Shown here: piece after piece, positions 17,001 to 24,294 of the stretch | How positions within the stretch are numbered: position 1 is the stretch's first letter | How the letters are laid out: every line of letters starts with the position of its first letter | Source: Microbacterium ginsengiterrae | GTDB taxonomy: Bacteria > Actinomycetota > Actinomycetes > Actinomycetales > Microbacteriaceae | Direction of reading: 5' to 3' | DNA: 64,000 nt | Assembly: GCF_014205075.1 (NCBI RefSeq) | Contig: NZ_JACHMU010000001.1 | Span: 2,604,001-2,668,000 of the forward strand | Made by a program: the position numbers and the translations under genes | Notes under the pieces: generated by a model | Told to the model about the DNA's origin: nothing | The model's database searches: none | The model's input: only the letters and a program-made list of their open reading frames with translations

Positions 17001-17628
17001 GCGCAAGCTCACGCAACTCGGCCGGGTGAACCCACTGGCGCTGGAGGAGTTCGCCGCACTCGAGCAGCGCCACGCGTTCCTCACCGAACAGCTCGCCGAT
17101 CTCACGCAGACCCGCGAGGACCTGCTGACGATCATCGGAGACCTCGACGAGCGCATGCAGACGATCTTCGCCAGCGCTTTCGAAGACACGAAGCGGGCCT
17201 TCGGGGAGGTCTTCCCCCTGCTGTTCCCCGGGGGCTCGGGCAGCATCTCCCTCACGGACCCGGACAACATGCTCACGACCGGGATCGAAGTGGCCGTCCG
17301 TCCGGTCGGCAAGAAGATCGAGCGCCTGTCACTGCTGTCCGGCGGCGAGCGTTCCCTCGCGGCCGTCGCTCTGCTCGTGGCGATCTTCAAGGCTCGCCCG
17401 AGTCCCTTCTACATCCTCGACGAGGTCGAAGCCGCACTCGACGACGCCAACCTCGGGCGTCTCCTCACGGTGTTCGAACAGTTGCGTGAGAGTTCCCAGC
17501 TGCTGGTCATCACGCACCAGAAGCGGACGATGGAGATCGCGGACGCACTGTACGGCGTCTCCATGCGCCAGGACGGCGTCTCCGCGGTCGTCGGGCAACG
17601 CGTCGGCGACCGCGCGGCGGCCGGCTGA
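14080..17628 (+). CDS. smc: Chromosome segregation protein SMC
   Basis: A 1182-aa SMC ATPase, the core of the condensin complex that compacts and segregates the chromosome with ScpA/ScpB (not in the window). The N-terminal Walker A is GPNGSGKS at 31-38. It is followed by a long coiled coil, a hinge (about 515-680, including the segment AGVRGLVGDAVQV), a second coil and the C-terminal head. That head has signature LSGGERS (about 1086-1092) and Walker B FYILDEVEAALDDANLG (about 1109-1125). ATG 14080 is chosen because family members begin with HLKSLTLKGFKSF; the upstream in-frame extension is not conserved-looking. Confidence 0.96.
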   Translation: MHLKSLTLKGFKSFAQPTTFVFEPGVTCIVGPNGSGKSNVVDGLAWVMGEQGAKTLRGGKMEDVIFAGTSTRGPLGRAEVQLTIDNSDGALPIEFAEVTISRTLFRNGSSEYAINGSSCRLLDVQELLSDSGLGREMHVIVGQGRLDTVLQASPEDRRGFIEEAAGILKHRRRKEKTLRKLDAMETNLTRLSDLAGEIRRQLKPLGRQAEIAREAQTIAAVVRDAKARIFADDVVALRTALADHARTEQERHTERLVLTEQADAVRAGIAKLEADQNSVAVDEARRVAFGLEQVQERMRSLYTLANQRLALLGSEEDDTAVAAVTVTQATIDEAKEEITEISTGLGDAQDAASAASRAVVTARAELDTLDVDIAEQSALVSEHDMRLTALRGSAEAAESALAAVRGAVLRQENALEAANERRREAAEALEQIEDAEAPEGSAAEHAAAYEAAQRDATAAEAELEGLRERLHSAEREAESLTAKASALTSALSLSGGAAEVVRSGAAGVRGLVGDAVQVTAGYEAAVAAVLGPLAEGVLVDDATAAFELATESASHKRGVVDFVLAEAPKSDVELPDVAGTTPAVSVVTAPDGVRGVLAHVLIADDLDAARRARAVLDALGETGITIVTVGGDVVTAHTLRTGAGGERSRLELAAERDAAQERLAEVRVIVDTLREAREDAAEKVEHTRRHAKDALRALREHDAALATHTEQVNRITVRHESAVAECERLESGLAQAQSAVADAEKTATAAKAELEEAEAAPRPVLDASARDGLLEALEAAREDEVRARLEIETLRERIRAAQARVASLERRREQERDAAAEAARRAVIRRAQREAASGVAAELPRILDSLDRSVTEARVALTEAESARSAQNEELTALRAQETSLRERLAGLTENVHGLELQIHEKKLHLTSLLERVASELALDEDILVAEYGPDQMVPRDPLAEADPEAIDGVDATAIPYDRRMQERRLADAQRKLTQLGRVNPLALEEFAALEQRHAFLTEQLADLTQTREDLLTIIGDLDERMQTIFASAFEDTKRAFGEVFPLLFPGGSGSISLTDPDNMLTTGIEVAVRPVGKKIERLSLLSGGERSLAAVALLVAIFKARPSPFYILDEVEAALDDANLGRLLTVFEQLRESSQLLVITHQKRTMEIADALYGVSMRQDGVSAVVGQRVGDRAAAG

Positions 17629-17659
17629 AACAGGGCTCAGACGCGCCATCGGCGAGCCA

Positions 17660-17665
17660 TAGTAT
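17660..17665 (+). promoter_or_regulatory. -10 box of the rhomboid/DUF2156 gene
   Basis: TAGTAT stands 6 nt before the ATG at 17672, with no Shine-Dalgarno in between, so a leaderless start is likely. Confidence 0.5.
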
Positions 17666-17671
17666 TCAGAC

Positions 17672-19777
17672 ATGACCGTCGAGACTCCCTCGCAGAAGCC
17701 TGCCTCGGCCATGAGCCACCGCGTCCTCACCGCGGTGCGCCGGATGCCGTTCATGATCGTGTTCACCCTCGTGTTCCTCGCGATCGGCGTGGCCACCGGG
17801 GCGCTGTGGTCGCCGGTCGACGAGCGCGCCTGGTTCGGCGAGGTGGCGACGGGACTGCCGAGCTTCGCAGACGGGCGCTGGTGGACGATCCTCACATCCC
17901 CCTTCTTCGCCGAGCCGCCGTTCGCATACCTGACATTGCTGCCGCTCATCGTCGGTGGCATCGGCTGGGCGGAGTGGCAGTTCGGCACGCTGCGGACGGT
18001 CGGTCTCTTCGTCGCCGGCCACGTCATAGGCGTCCTCGGAGCCGCCGGGGTGCTCGCCCTGCTCACACCGGTGGACTGGCACTGGTCCGATCGGCTTTCG
18101 CAGACGCTCGATGTCGGCCCGTCCTGCGGCGCCCTCACCGCCCTCGTCTTCGCCATCGCGACCCTACCGTCGCCGTGGCGCCTGCGGGCACGCCTCGCCA
18201 TCGGTCTGTGGGCGGCGATCTCCGTGCTCTACCTCGGCCAGCTGTTCGACCTCGAGCACGCCGTCGCGATGACCGTCGCCCTCACCGTCAGCGGGCTTCT
18301 GCCCGCATTCCGGCATCCGGAGGGACGCCCGAGTGAACGGGAGTGGCGTCTCATCGCCTTCGCCGGGCTCCTCGCCATCGGTGCCATCCAGCTCATCGAC
18401 CTCGCGGTGCCGTACGACGGGCCGATGGGGGTCAACGCCCCCGTGTTCTCCTTCTTCGACGTCGCCTTCGACGTCGTGGTGATCGCGCTGGTCGCGAACG
18501 GCATCCGGATCGGGCACCGCATCGCCTGGCTCCTGACTGTCATCTTCGGGGCGCTCAACGTCCTCACCGCAGCGCTCTCCTTCGCGTTCCTGCCGTTGCT
18601 CATCGAGCAGGGAGAGATCGACTCGGCCTGGGACGTCGTCGGACTGCAGCTGGCACCGACGTTGCTGTGGATCGCGATGCTGATCTTCCTCATCGTGGCG
18701 CGCGGCGCGTTCCGGGTGCGGATGCGCCGATCGCGCCGCACGCTGTCGGCGACGCCGGTCCGCGAGGACGAGGTCCGCAATGTGCTGCACCGGCACGGCG
18801 GCGGCACGCTGTCCTGGATGGCGACGTGGCGCGGCAATCAGCACATGCCGGCGGCGGACGGTGTGATCGCCTACCAGGCGCACTCCGGTGTCGCGATCCT
18901 GCTCGGCGACCCGATCGTCCCCACGGGGGCGGAGCGCGAGGCGCTGGAGTCGTTCGCGACCGCCGCGCAGCGGTCGGGGCTCATCCCGTGCGCGTTCTCC
19001 TCCAGCGAGACGCTGCGGCAGGTGATGCCGGAGGGGTGGCGGTCGGTCGTCGTCGCCGAGGACACCATCGTCGATCTGCCGGGGCTGGAGTTCAAGGGCA
19101 AGGCCTGGGGTGCCGTCCGCACGGCGATCAACCGCGCCGCGCGGGAAGGCGTGGAGTTCCGGATGGTCCGGCTCGCCGATGAGCCATGGAGCGTCCGTGC
19201 GCAGGTCCGCGCCATCTCCGAGCAGTGGACGGGGGACAAGGGGCTGCCGGAGATGCGCTTCACCCTGGGCACCGTCGACGACGCGATGGATCCTGAGGTA
19301 GCCGTGGGGATCGCGGTCGACGCGGACGGGAGCCTCCACGGGGTCACGTCCTGGCTCCCGGTGTACGGCGCCGACGGGACCGTCAAAGGGTGGACGCTCG
19401 ACCTCATGCGGCGCAGGGACGGTGGGTTCGGCCCGGTCATGGAGTTCCTCATCGGCGCCTCGGCGCAGCACTTCTCCGAGGCGGGGCACTCCTTCCTCTC
19501 CCTGTCCGGTGCGCCGCTCGTGCGCACGGAGGAGACCCAGGCGACCGCGGTCTACGCCGTGCTCGACCGCATCGCCGAACTGATCGAGCCGTTGTACGGC
19601 TTCCGCTCGCTGCACCGGTTCAAACAGAAGTTCAACCCGCGTGCCGAGCCGATGCACCTCCTCTACCGGGACGAAGGCGATCTTCCGCGCATCGGCATCG
19701 CGCTGACCCGCGCGTATCTGCCCGATGCGTCGCTGCACGATCTCATCGCCTCCGCAGCTCCCGCCCTTCGCCGCTAG
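17672..19777 (+). CDS. Rhomboid-like membrane domain fused to DUF2156 (MprF-like) domain
   Basis: A 701-aa membrane protein. Residues 27-215 look rhomboid-like: a WWTILTSPF motif (70-78) as in the rhomboid L1 entry, GPSCG with Ser151 at the position of the catalytic serine, and His196 in a later helix (LEHAVAM). Further helices reach to about 350. Residues about 365-695 form a DUF2156-type acyltransferase domain, as in lysylphosphatidylglycerol synthase MprF. That suggests aminoacyl-lipid formation at the membrane. Whether the Ser/His pair is active is unknown. ATG lies 6 nt after TAGTAT (17660-17665), probably leaderless. Confidence 0.75.
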   Translation: MTVETPSQKPASAMSHRVLTAVRRMPFMIVFTLVFLAIGVATGALWSPVDERAWFGEVATGLPSFADGRWWTILTSPFFAEPPFAYLTLLPLIVGGIGWAEWQFGTLRTVGLFVAGHVIGVLGAAGVLALLTPVDWHWSDRLSQTLDVGPSCGALTALVFAIATLPSPWRLRARLAIGLWAAISVLYLGQLFDLEHAVAMTVALTVSGLLPAFRHPEGRPSEREWRLIAFAGLLAIGAIQLIDLAVPYDGPMGVNAPVFSFFDVAFDVVVIALVANGIRIGHRIAWLLTVIFGALNVLTAALSFAFLPLLIEQGEIDSAWDVVGLQLAPTLLWIAMLIFLIVARGAFRVRMRRSRRTLSATPVREDEVRNVLHRHGGGTLSWMATWRGNQHMPAADGVIAYQAHSGVAILLGDPIVPTGAEREALESFATAAQRSGLIPCAFSSSETLRQVMPEGWRSVVVAEDTIVDLPGLEFKGKAWGAVRTAINRAAREGVEFRMVRLADEPWSVRAQVRAISEQWTGDKGLPEMRFTLGTVDDAMDPEVAVGIAVDADGSLHGVTSWLPVYGADGTVKGWTLDLMRRRDGGFGPVMEFLIGASAQHFSEAGHSFLSLSGAPLVRTEETQATAVYAVLDRIAELIEPLYGFRSLHRFKQKFNPRAEPMHLLYRDEGDLPRIGIALTRAYLPDASLHDLIASAAPALRR

Positions 19778-20463
19778 CGCCGAGGCACCTCAGGCCGGCG
19801 GCACTCGAACTCGCCGGCGACCTCGCGGAAATGCGGGTGATCCTGTGGTCGGTGCCCGTGTCCCGCGATCACGACGTGCTCCGCGCCGCGGTCGGCGAGG
19901 CGCCCGGCGATCAGTTCGTACTCGTCGTTCCATCCCCCTGTCACGACGAGCGTCCGGATGCCGTCGAGCGCGGCTTCGCGCACACCGTGACCCCAGGGGA
20001 CATCGGTCGACGTCCAGTGGGCGGCGATCTGCTCCTCGTCGGCCCAGCGGTCTTCGTCGAGGGGGCCACCGAACATCAGCGGTCGCAGAATGGCCCAGGC
20101 GCCGTGCAGATTGCCGGCGGCGGCCTGATCGCGCGACTCCGTCACGGCGGAGATGTGGCGTTCGATCGGACTCTCGCCTCGGGTGATGTCGTAGAGCGCC
20201 GGCTCGACGAGCACGAGGGAGACCGTGGTGCGCGCCGCCCGAGCGGCGAGCACTGTGGGGATCGCACCGATGGAGTGGGCGTAGATCGTCGTCGGTCCTC
20301 CCTCCATCGCGGTGATCACCTGCTGCGTCCTCCTGACGATGTCGGAAGAGGGCGGGAAGGCGAGGAAGGTGCCGGATGTCGCGTCGACAGTCGGCCATGC
20401 GGCGATGCCCTTCCTGCCGGCGCCATGGAGGAACAATCGCCGGTGATGTCCGCGCCCGTGCAT
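19774..20463 (-). CDS. Alpha/beta hydrolase, small
   Basis: A 229-aa alpha/beta hydrolase-fold protein. It begins with LFLHGAGRKG, an oxyanion-hole type motif. The nucleophile elbow is AHSIGAI (Ser about residue 64), and the C-terminal AGHGHRPQDHP supplies the His. Substrate unknown. It converges with the preceding gene, overlapping it by 4 bp at a CTAG. The ATG at 20463 lies 6 nt after TAGCAT on the minus strand, so it is probably leaderless, and its promoter sits within 33 bp of the ftsY start. Confidence 0.75.
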   Translation of the reverse strand: MHGRGHHRRLFLHGAGRKGIAAWPTVDATSGTFLAFPPSSDIVRRTQQVITAMEGGPTTIYAHSIGAIPTVLAARAARTTVSLVLVEPALYDITRGESPIERHISAVTESRDQAAAGNLHGAWAILRPLMFGGPLDEDRWADEEQIAAHWTSTDVPWGHGVREAALDGIRTLVVTGGWNDEYELIAGRLADRGAEHVVIAGHGHRPQDHPHFREVAGEFECRRPEVPRR

Positions 20464-20469
20464 CCGGTG

Positions 20470-20490
20470 ATGCTACCTGCACCGTAGGCT
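20470..20490. promoter_or_regulatory. Interlocked divergent promoters of the hydrolase and ftsY
   Basis: Minus-strand TAGCAT (20470-20475) is 6 nt from the hydrolase ATG, and plus-strand TAGGCT (20485-20490) is 6 nt from the ftsY ATG at 20497. The -10 boxes are 9 bp apart. Any -35 for one would fall in the first codons of the other gene, so the two promoters must interfere. Confidence 0.55.
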
Positions 20491-20496
20491 GGAGAC

Positions 20497-21372
20497 ATGG
20501 CGGAGAAGTCCTGGTCCCTCGGTCGCGCACTGCGCGGCATGTTCGTCAAACCCACGATCGATGAGACGACGTGGGAGGACCTCGAGACGGCTCTGATCAC
20601 CGCCGACTTCGGCCCTGACATCACCGAGCGCGTCGTCGACGAGCTGCGCGACAAGGTCGCCAAGTACCGGACGACGGACCCGAAGGATCTCCAGCGCATG
20701 CTGCGCGAGACCCTCGAGGAGCACTTCGCGAAGTTCGACACGACGCTCAAGCTCACCGAGCGCCCCGCCGTGGTGCTCGTCGTCGGCGTCAACGGCGTCG
20801 GCAAGACGACGACGATCGGAAAGTTCACGAAGTTCCTGCGCGGGTACCAGCGCAGCGTCGTCGTGGGCGCGGCCGACACGTTCCGGGCGGCGGCGGTCGA
20901 CCAGCTCGCCACATGGGCGCAGCGCGGGGGAGCGGCCATCGTGCGCCCCCAGCACGAGGGTCAGGATCCGGCATCCGTCGCCTACCAGACCATCGAGTAC
21001 GCGCAGCGCGAGGGCATCGAGATCGCCATCATCGACACCGCAGGGCGTCTTCACACGAAGGGCGGGCTGATGGACGAGTTGTCCAAGGTCCGTCGCGTCA
21101 TCGAGAAGCAGGCGCCGATCAGCGAGGTGCTTCTCGTCCTCGATGCCACGACAGGACAGAACGGTGTGATGCAGGCGGAGGCCTTCCTGCAGCACGCCGG
21201 GGTGACCGGCCTTGTCATCACCAAGCTCGACGGCTCCGCCAAGGGCGGCTTCGTCCTCGCCGTCCAGGAGCGCACCGGCATCCCCGTCAAACTGCTGGGG
21301 CAGGGCGAGGGGATCGACGACCTGACGGGATTCACGCCGCACGTGTTCGTGGCATCCCTTGTCGGGCAGTGA
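20497..21372 (+). CDS. ftsY: Signal recognition particle receptor FtsY
   Basis: A 291-aa SRP GTPase, the membrane-side receptor that docks the Ffh-RNA-ribosome complex at the translocon. The N domain (about 1-85) is followed by the G domain, with G1 GVNGVGKT at 97-104, then GAADTFRAAA, IIDTAGRLHTKG, and the TKLDGSAKGG motif near the end. It is short: the acidic A domain of longer FtsY proteins is missing. Its partner ffh is 3.8 kb downstream. The ATG follows TAGGCT by 6 nt. Confidence 0.95.
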   Translation: MAEKSWSLGRALRGMFVKPTIDETTWEDLETALITADFGPDITERVVDELRDKVAKYRTTDPKDLQRMLRETLEEHFAKFDTTLKLTERPAVVLVVGVNGVGKTTTIGKFTKFLRGYQRSVVVGAADTFRAAAVDQLATWAQRGGAAIVRPQHEGQDPASVAYQTIEYAQREGIEIAIIDTAGRLHTKGGLMDELSKVRRVIEKQAPISEVLLVLDATTGQNGVMQAEAFLQHAGVTGLVITKLDGSAKGGFVLAVQERTGIPVKLLGQGEGIDDLTGFTPHVFVASLVGQ

Positions 21373-21393
21373 TCGGACTGGTTTCATAGCGTT

Positions 21394-21894
21394 ATGGCGA
21401 TCGAACACGATTACTTCGGGCTCCTCTCCTCGGGGCCGGACGGCTCGATCTTCTGGAGCGAGACGGTGGATCTCGGCGACCAGACGGTGACGATCGACCT
21501 CACGGCGCCTGATCAGGACGACATCTCGCCCGATGCGCTCGACATCGCCGCCGCGTTGATCTCGGGTCTCGAGAACGTGGATGCCACCGCGCGTCGCAGC
21601 ATGCTCGCCGAGGTGGATGACCGTACGAGCGAGGTGACGGAGTACATCCTGCAGCAGCAGGTGTCCTACGGCGACGAGTTGCCGGACATGCTCATCGACG
21701 TCAGCGGCGACGCCGCCGTCGACATCATCCGGTCCCTCCGCCTCATGAGCATGACGATCCTCGCCGATGAGCACGGCGGGTCGGAGCCCTTCGCCGTTCT
21801 CGAATACGCACTCGACGCCGATGAGACCGACGAGGTCCTCCTCGTGAACCTCGCCTCCGACGGCAACGTGCAGTCGGTGATGAGCGCCGACTGA
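21394..21894 (+). CDS. DUF2004-like hypothetical protein
   Basis: A 166-aa acidic protein with no signal peptide or membrane segment. Its opening EHDYFGLLSS and overall composition resemble proteins annotated DUF2004, but I hold this loosely. Function unknown. It starts 21 bp after ftsY on the same strand and is probably cotranscribed. A TAGCGT lies directly before the ATG at an unsuitable distance for a leaderless promoter. Confidence 0.65.
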   Translation: MAIEHDYFGLLSSGPDGSIFWSETVDLGDQTVTIDLTAPDQDDISPDALDIAAALISGLENVDATARRSMLAEVDDRTSEVTEYILQQQVSYGDELPDMLIDVSGDAAVDIIRSLRLMSMTILADEHGGSEPFAVLEYALDADETDEVLLVNLASDGNVQSVMSAD

Positions 21895-21921
21895 CCTCGG
21901 CGCGCGATCGCGCGGACGACG

Positions 21922-22911
21922 CTACACGGCCTGCGCGAACCCCTCCTCCACGCCTTCGGCGATGTGACGGAGGTGCGCTGGGATCTCGCGGCCCGTCGAG
22001 ATCATCGACTGCGCCCACAGTCGGCCTGCGCGGTACGACGACCGCACGAGAGGGCCGGCCAGGACACCGAGGAAGCCGATCTTCGCCGCCTCCTCCTTGA
22101 ACTCGACGAACTCGGCGGGCTTCACCCAGCGGGCGACCGGCAGATGCCGCGGCGTCGGACGCAGATACTGGGTGATCGTGATGATGTCGCAGCCCGCCTC
22201 GCGCAGATCGCGCAGCGCCTGGACGACCTCTTCCGGCTCCTCACCCATGCCGAGGATGAGGTTGGACTTCGTGATGAGCCCGGCATCCCGTGCCTGCGTG
22301 AGCACCCCGAGCGACCGCTCGTAACGGAAGGCGGGACGGATGCGCTTGAAGATCCGCGGCACCGTCTCGACGTTGTGTGCGAACACCTCGGGTCGGGCGT
22401 CGAAGATCTCGCCGAGGAGCTCCGGATCCCCGTTGTGCTCGTTCGCGAGCAGCTCGACTCCGGTGTTCGGGTTCAGCGCGTGGATCTGCCGCACCGTCTC
22501 CGCGTTGAGCCACGCCCCGGTGTCGGGAAGGTCGTCCCGGGCGACACTGGTGACCGTGGCGTACCGCAGGCCCATGCGCGCGACGCTCTCGGCGACGCGA
22601 CGGGGTTCGTCGACGTCGTACGCCTCGGGCTTGCCCGTGTCGATCTGGCAGAAGTCGCACCGCCGCGTGCACTGCGACCCGCCGATGAGGAAGGTGGCCT
22701 CGCGATCCTCCCAGCATTCGAAGATGTTCGGGCAGCCGGCCTCCTGACAGACGGTGTGCAGCTCCTCCGTCTTCACCAGTGACTGCAGCGCCTGATACTC
22801 CGGCCCCATCTTCGCCTTGGTCCTGATCCACTCCGGTTTGCGTTCGATCGGCGTCTGCGCGTTGCGCACCTCCAGGCGCAGCAGCTTGCGATGCTCAGGC
22901 GCGGCGCTCAT
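21922..22911 (-). CDS. lipA: Lipoyl synthase
   Basis: A 329-aa radical-SAM enzyme that inserts two sulfurs into octanoyl groups on lipoyl domains. The radical-SAM cluster ligands are CTRRCDFC (Cys81, 85, 88). The auxiliary cluster ligands are Cys55, Cys60 and Cys66 ([12 protein letters not shown]). Start at ATG 22911 overlaps the lipB stop by 4 bp (ATGA), so lipB-lipA is a coupled operon. The enzyme would supply lipoate to the E2 encoded at 46015-47382 and to other lipoyl enzymes. Confidence 0.96.
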   Translation of the reverse strand: MSAAPEHRKLLRLEVRNAQTPIERKPEWIRTKAKMGPEYQALQSLVKTEELHTVCQEAGCPNIFECWEDREATFLIGGSQCTRRCDFCQIDTGKPEAYDVDEPRRVAESVARMGLRYATVTSVARDDLPDTGAWLNAETVRQIHALNPNTGVELLANEHNGDPELLGEIFDARPEVFAHNVETVPRIFKRIRPAFRYERSLGVLTQARDAGLITKSNLILGMGEEPEEVVQALRDLREAGCDIITITQYLRPTPRHLPVARWVKPAEFVEFKEEAAKIGFLGVLAGPLVRSSYRAGRLWAQSMISTGREIPAHLRHIAEGVEEGFAQAV

Positions 22912-23579
22912 GCGAGCACTCCTACGGCGGTCGTCCCGGCTGCCACGGTCGCTCCGGCGTACTCGGCGCGGAACGCCGCCGCGACGTCGTCGACGATGTC
23001 GGCGGGGGAGATGACACGACCGACGACTTCGCTCACGGTCGTCACCCCCGCATCCGTGATGCCGCACGGGATGATGCCGTCGAATTCGGACAGCGAGTTG
23101 TCGCAGTTGATCGCGAACCCGTGCATGGTGACTCCGTGTTGCACGCGGACACCGATCGCGGCGACCTTGTCCTCGCCGAGCGGCCTGCGCACCCAGACGC
23201 CGCTGCGGCCCTCCACCTGGTGCCCGTCGACGCCCAGCGGAGAGAGGATGTCGATGAGGATCCGTTCGAGGCGCCGTACGTGCGCGACGACATCCATCGG
23301 CTCAGGGAGCCGGACGATCGGGTAGCCGACCAGCTGGCCGGGGCCGTGCCAGGTGATCTTCCCCCCTCGGTCGACATCCACGACCGGCGTGCCGTCCGTG
23401 GGGCGCTCATGCGCCTCCGTTCGTCTGCCCGCTGTGTACACCGCTTCGTGCTCGAGCAGGATCAGCGCATCAGGACGAGCGCCGGCGGCGACCTCGGCAT
23501 GGATCGTGCGCTGCAGATCCCACCCCTCCTGGTAGGGGATGAGCCGGGGCGCGAGCCCCGGGGTGAGAATCTCGAGCAT
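22908..23579 (-). CDS. lipB: Octanoyl-[ACP]:protein N-octanoyltransferase
   Basis: A 223-aa LipB, which moves octanoate from acyl carrier protein to lipoyl domains, the step before LipA. Motifs: HEAVYTAG, the substrate motif [12 protein letters not shown] (about 77-88), Lys139 in DKVAAIG, and the catalytic Cys172 in PCGI. ATG 23579 has GGAGGG 7 nt upstream. The longer in-frame start at 23666 would cross the palindromic operator and is unlikely. A TATTGT -10 candidate lies within that operator. Confidence 0.95.
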   Translation of the reverse strand: MLEILTPGLAPRLIPYQEGWDLQRTIHAEVAAGARPDALILLEHEAVYTAGRRTEAHERPTDGTPVVDVDRGGKITWHGPGQLVGYPIVRLPEPMDVVAHVRRLERILIDILSPLGVDGHQVEGRSGVWVRRPLGEDKVAAIGVRVQHGVTMHGFAINCDNSLSEFDGIIPCGITDAGVTTVSEVVGRVISPADIVDDVAAAFRAEYAGATVAAGTTAVGVLA

Positions 23580-23593
23580 GGTCGCCCTCCGTC

Positions 23594-23618
23594 TATTGTT
23601 GGATGCGGTCCAACAATA
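23594..23618. promoter_or_regulatory. 25-bp palindromic operator in the lipB-tetR gap
   Basis: TATTGTTGGA (23594-23603) and TCCAACAATA (23609-23618) are perfect 10-bp arms around a 5-bp centre. On the minus strand the outer TATTGT (23613-23618) is a good -10 for lipB, so a bound repressor would cover the lipB -10 and start point. The adjacent divergent TetR gene is the obvious candidate regulator. Confidence 0.7.
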
Positions 23619-23646
23619 CAACCACGGATGAGGACAGAGGTCGCGA

Positions 23647-23652
23647 TACGGT
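23647..23652 (+). promoter_or_regulatory. -10 box of the tetR gene next to lipB
   Basis: TACGGT stands 6 nt before the GTG start at 23659. The operator at 23594-23618 lies about 30 bp upstream, so autoregulation is possible. Confidence 0.45.
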
Positions 23653-23658
23653 GAGGGA

Positions 23659-24255
23659 GTGAACAACGAGCTCCGTCCAGGTCGTCCCCGCGCATCCTCG
23701 CGGGAGACCTTGGCCGAAGCGGCGTGCGAACTGTTCCTCGAGCAGGGCTACGACGCGACGTCCGTCGCCGACATCACTCGCAGGGCGGGGGTCAGCCGCT
23801 CGAGCTTCTTCAACTACTTCTCCTCCAAGAGCGACGTGCTGTGGTCGGGACTCGATGCCAGGATCGACAACGCACTGCGCGCGCTCGAGGCGCTCGGGGC
23901 GGGTGCCGGATCCGCGGAGGTGCGTGCGATCCTCCTCGAGACCGTCCGCGACTTCGCGCCCGATCCGCTCGCGCTCGCGCTTCGCAACGCCGCGGCGATG
24001 GGCGTCGAGGAGGAGCTCGTACGCGACACCGGGTTGCGCAACGCGCGCCTGTCCGCCGCGATCGCCGGGGCGGCCGCCCGAAGCGGGATCGCGACCATCC
24101 CGTCCGACATCCTCGGTGCGGCCTACGCGACGGCGGTACTCTCCTCCCTGCGTGTGTGGGCCGAGCGGGGAGCCGGCCACGGCACGCCGGAGTCGTTCAT
24201 GCAGGAGGCGCTGGACGCCATCCACGACCTGCCGTGGCGGGACCTGCGCCGTTGA
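23659..24255 (+). CDS. TetR-family transcriptional regulator
   Basis: A 198-aa TetR-type regulator. The N-terminal HTH is clear: [19 protein letters not shown], then [15 protein letters not shown] (about 37-51). The rest is the variable ligand-binding helical domain. It is transcribed away from lipB, with a perfect 25-bp palindrome between them, so it most likely controls lipB-lipA and itself. The ligand is unknown; a link to lipoate or fatty-acid status is only a guess. GTG start, 6 nt after TACGGT. Confidence 0.88.
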   Translation: MNNELRPGRPRASSRETLAEAACELFLEQGYDATSVADITRRAGVSRSSFFNYFSSKSDVLWSGLDARIDNALRALEALGAGAGSAEVRAILLETVRDFAPDPLALALRNAAAMGVEEELVRDTGLRNARLSAAIAGAAARSGIATIPSDILGAAYATAVLSSLRVWAERGAGHGTPESFMQEALDAIHDLPWRDLRR

Positions 24256-24278
24256 GACGGCGAGGGCAGCCGCTCGCG

Positions 24279-24284
24279 TAGAAT
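24279..24284 (+). promoter_or_regulatory. -10 box of ffh
   Basis: TAGAAT, close to consensus, ends 10 nt before the ffh ATG at 24295. This would give a leader of only about 3-5 nt. Confidence 0.5.
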
Positions 24285-24294
24285 CGACAGCACC

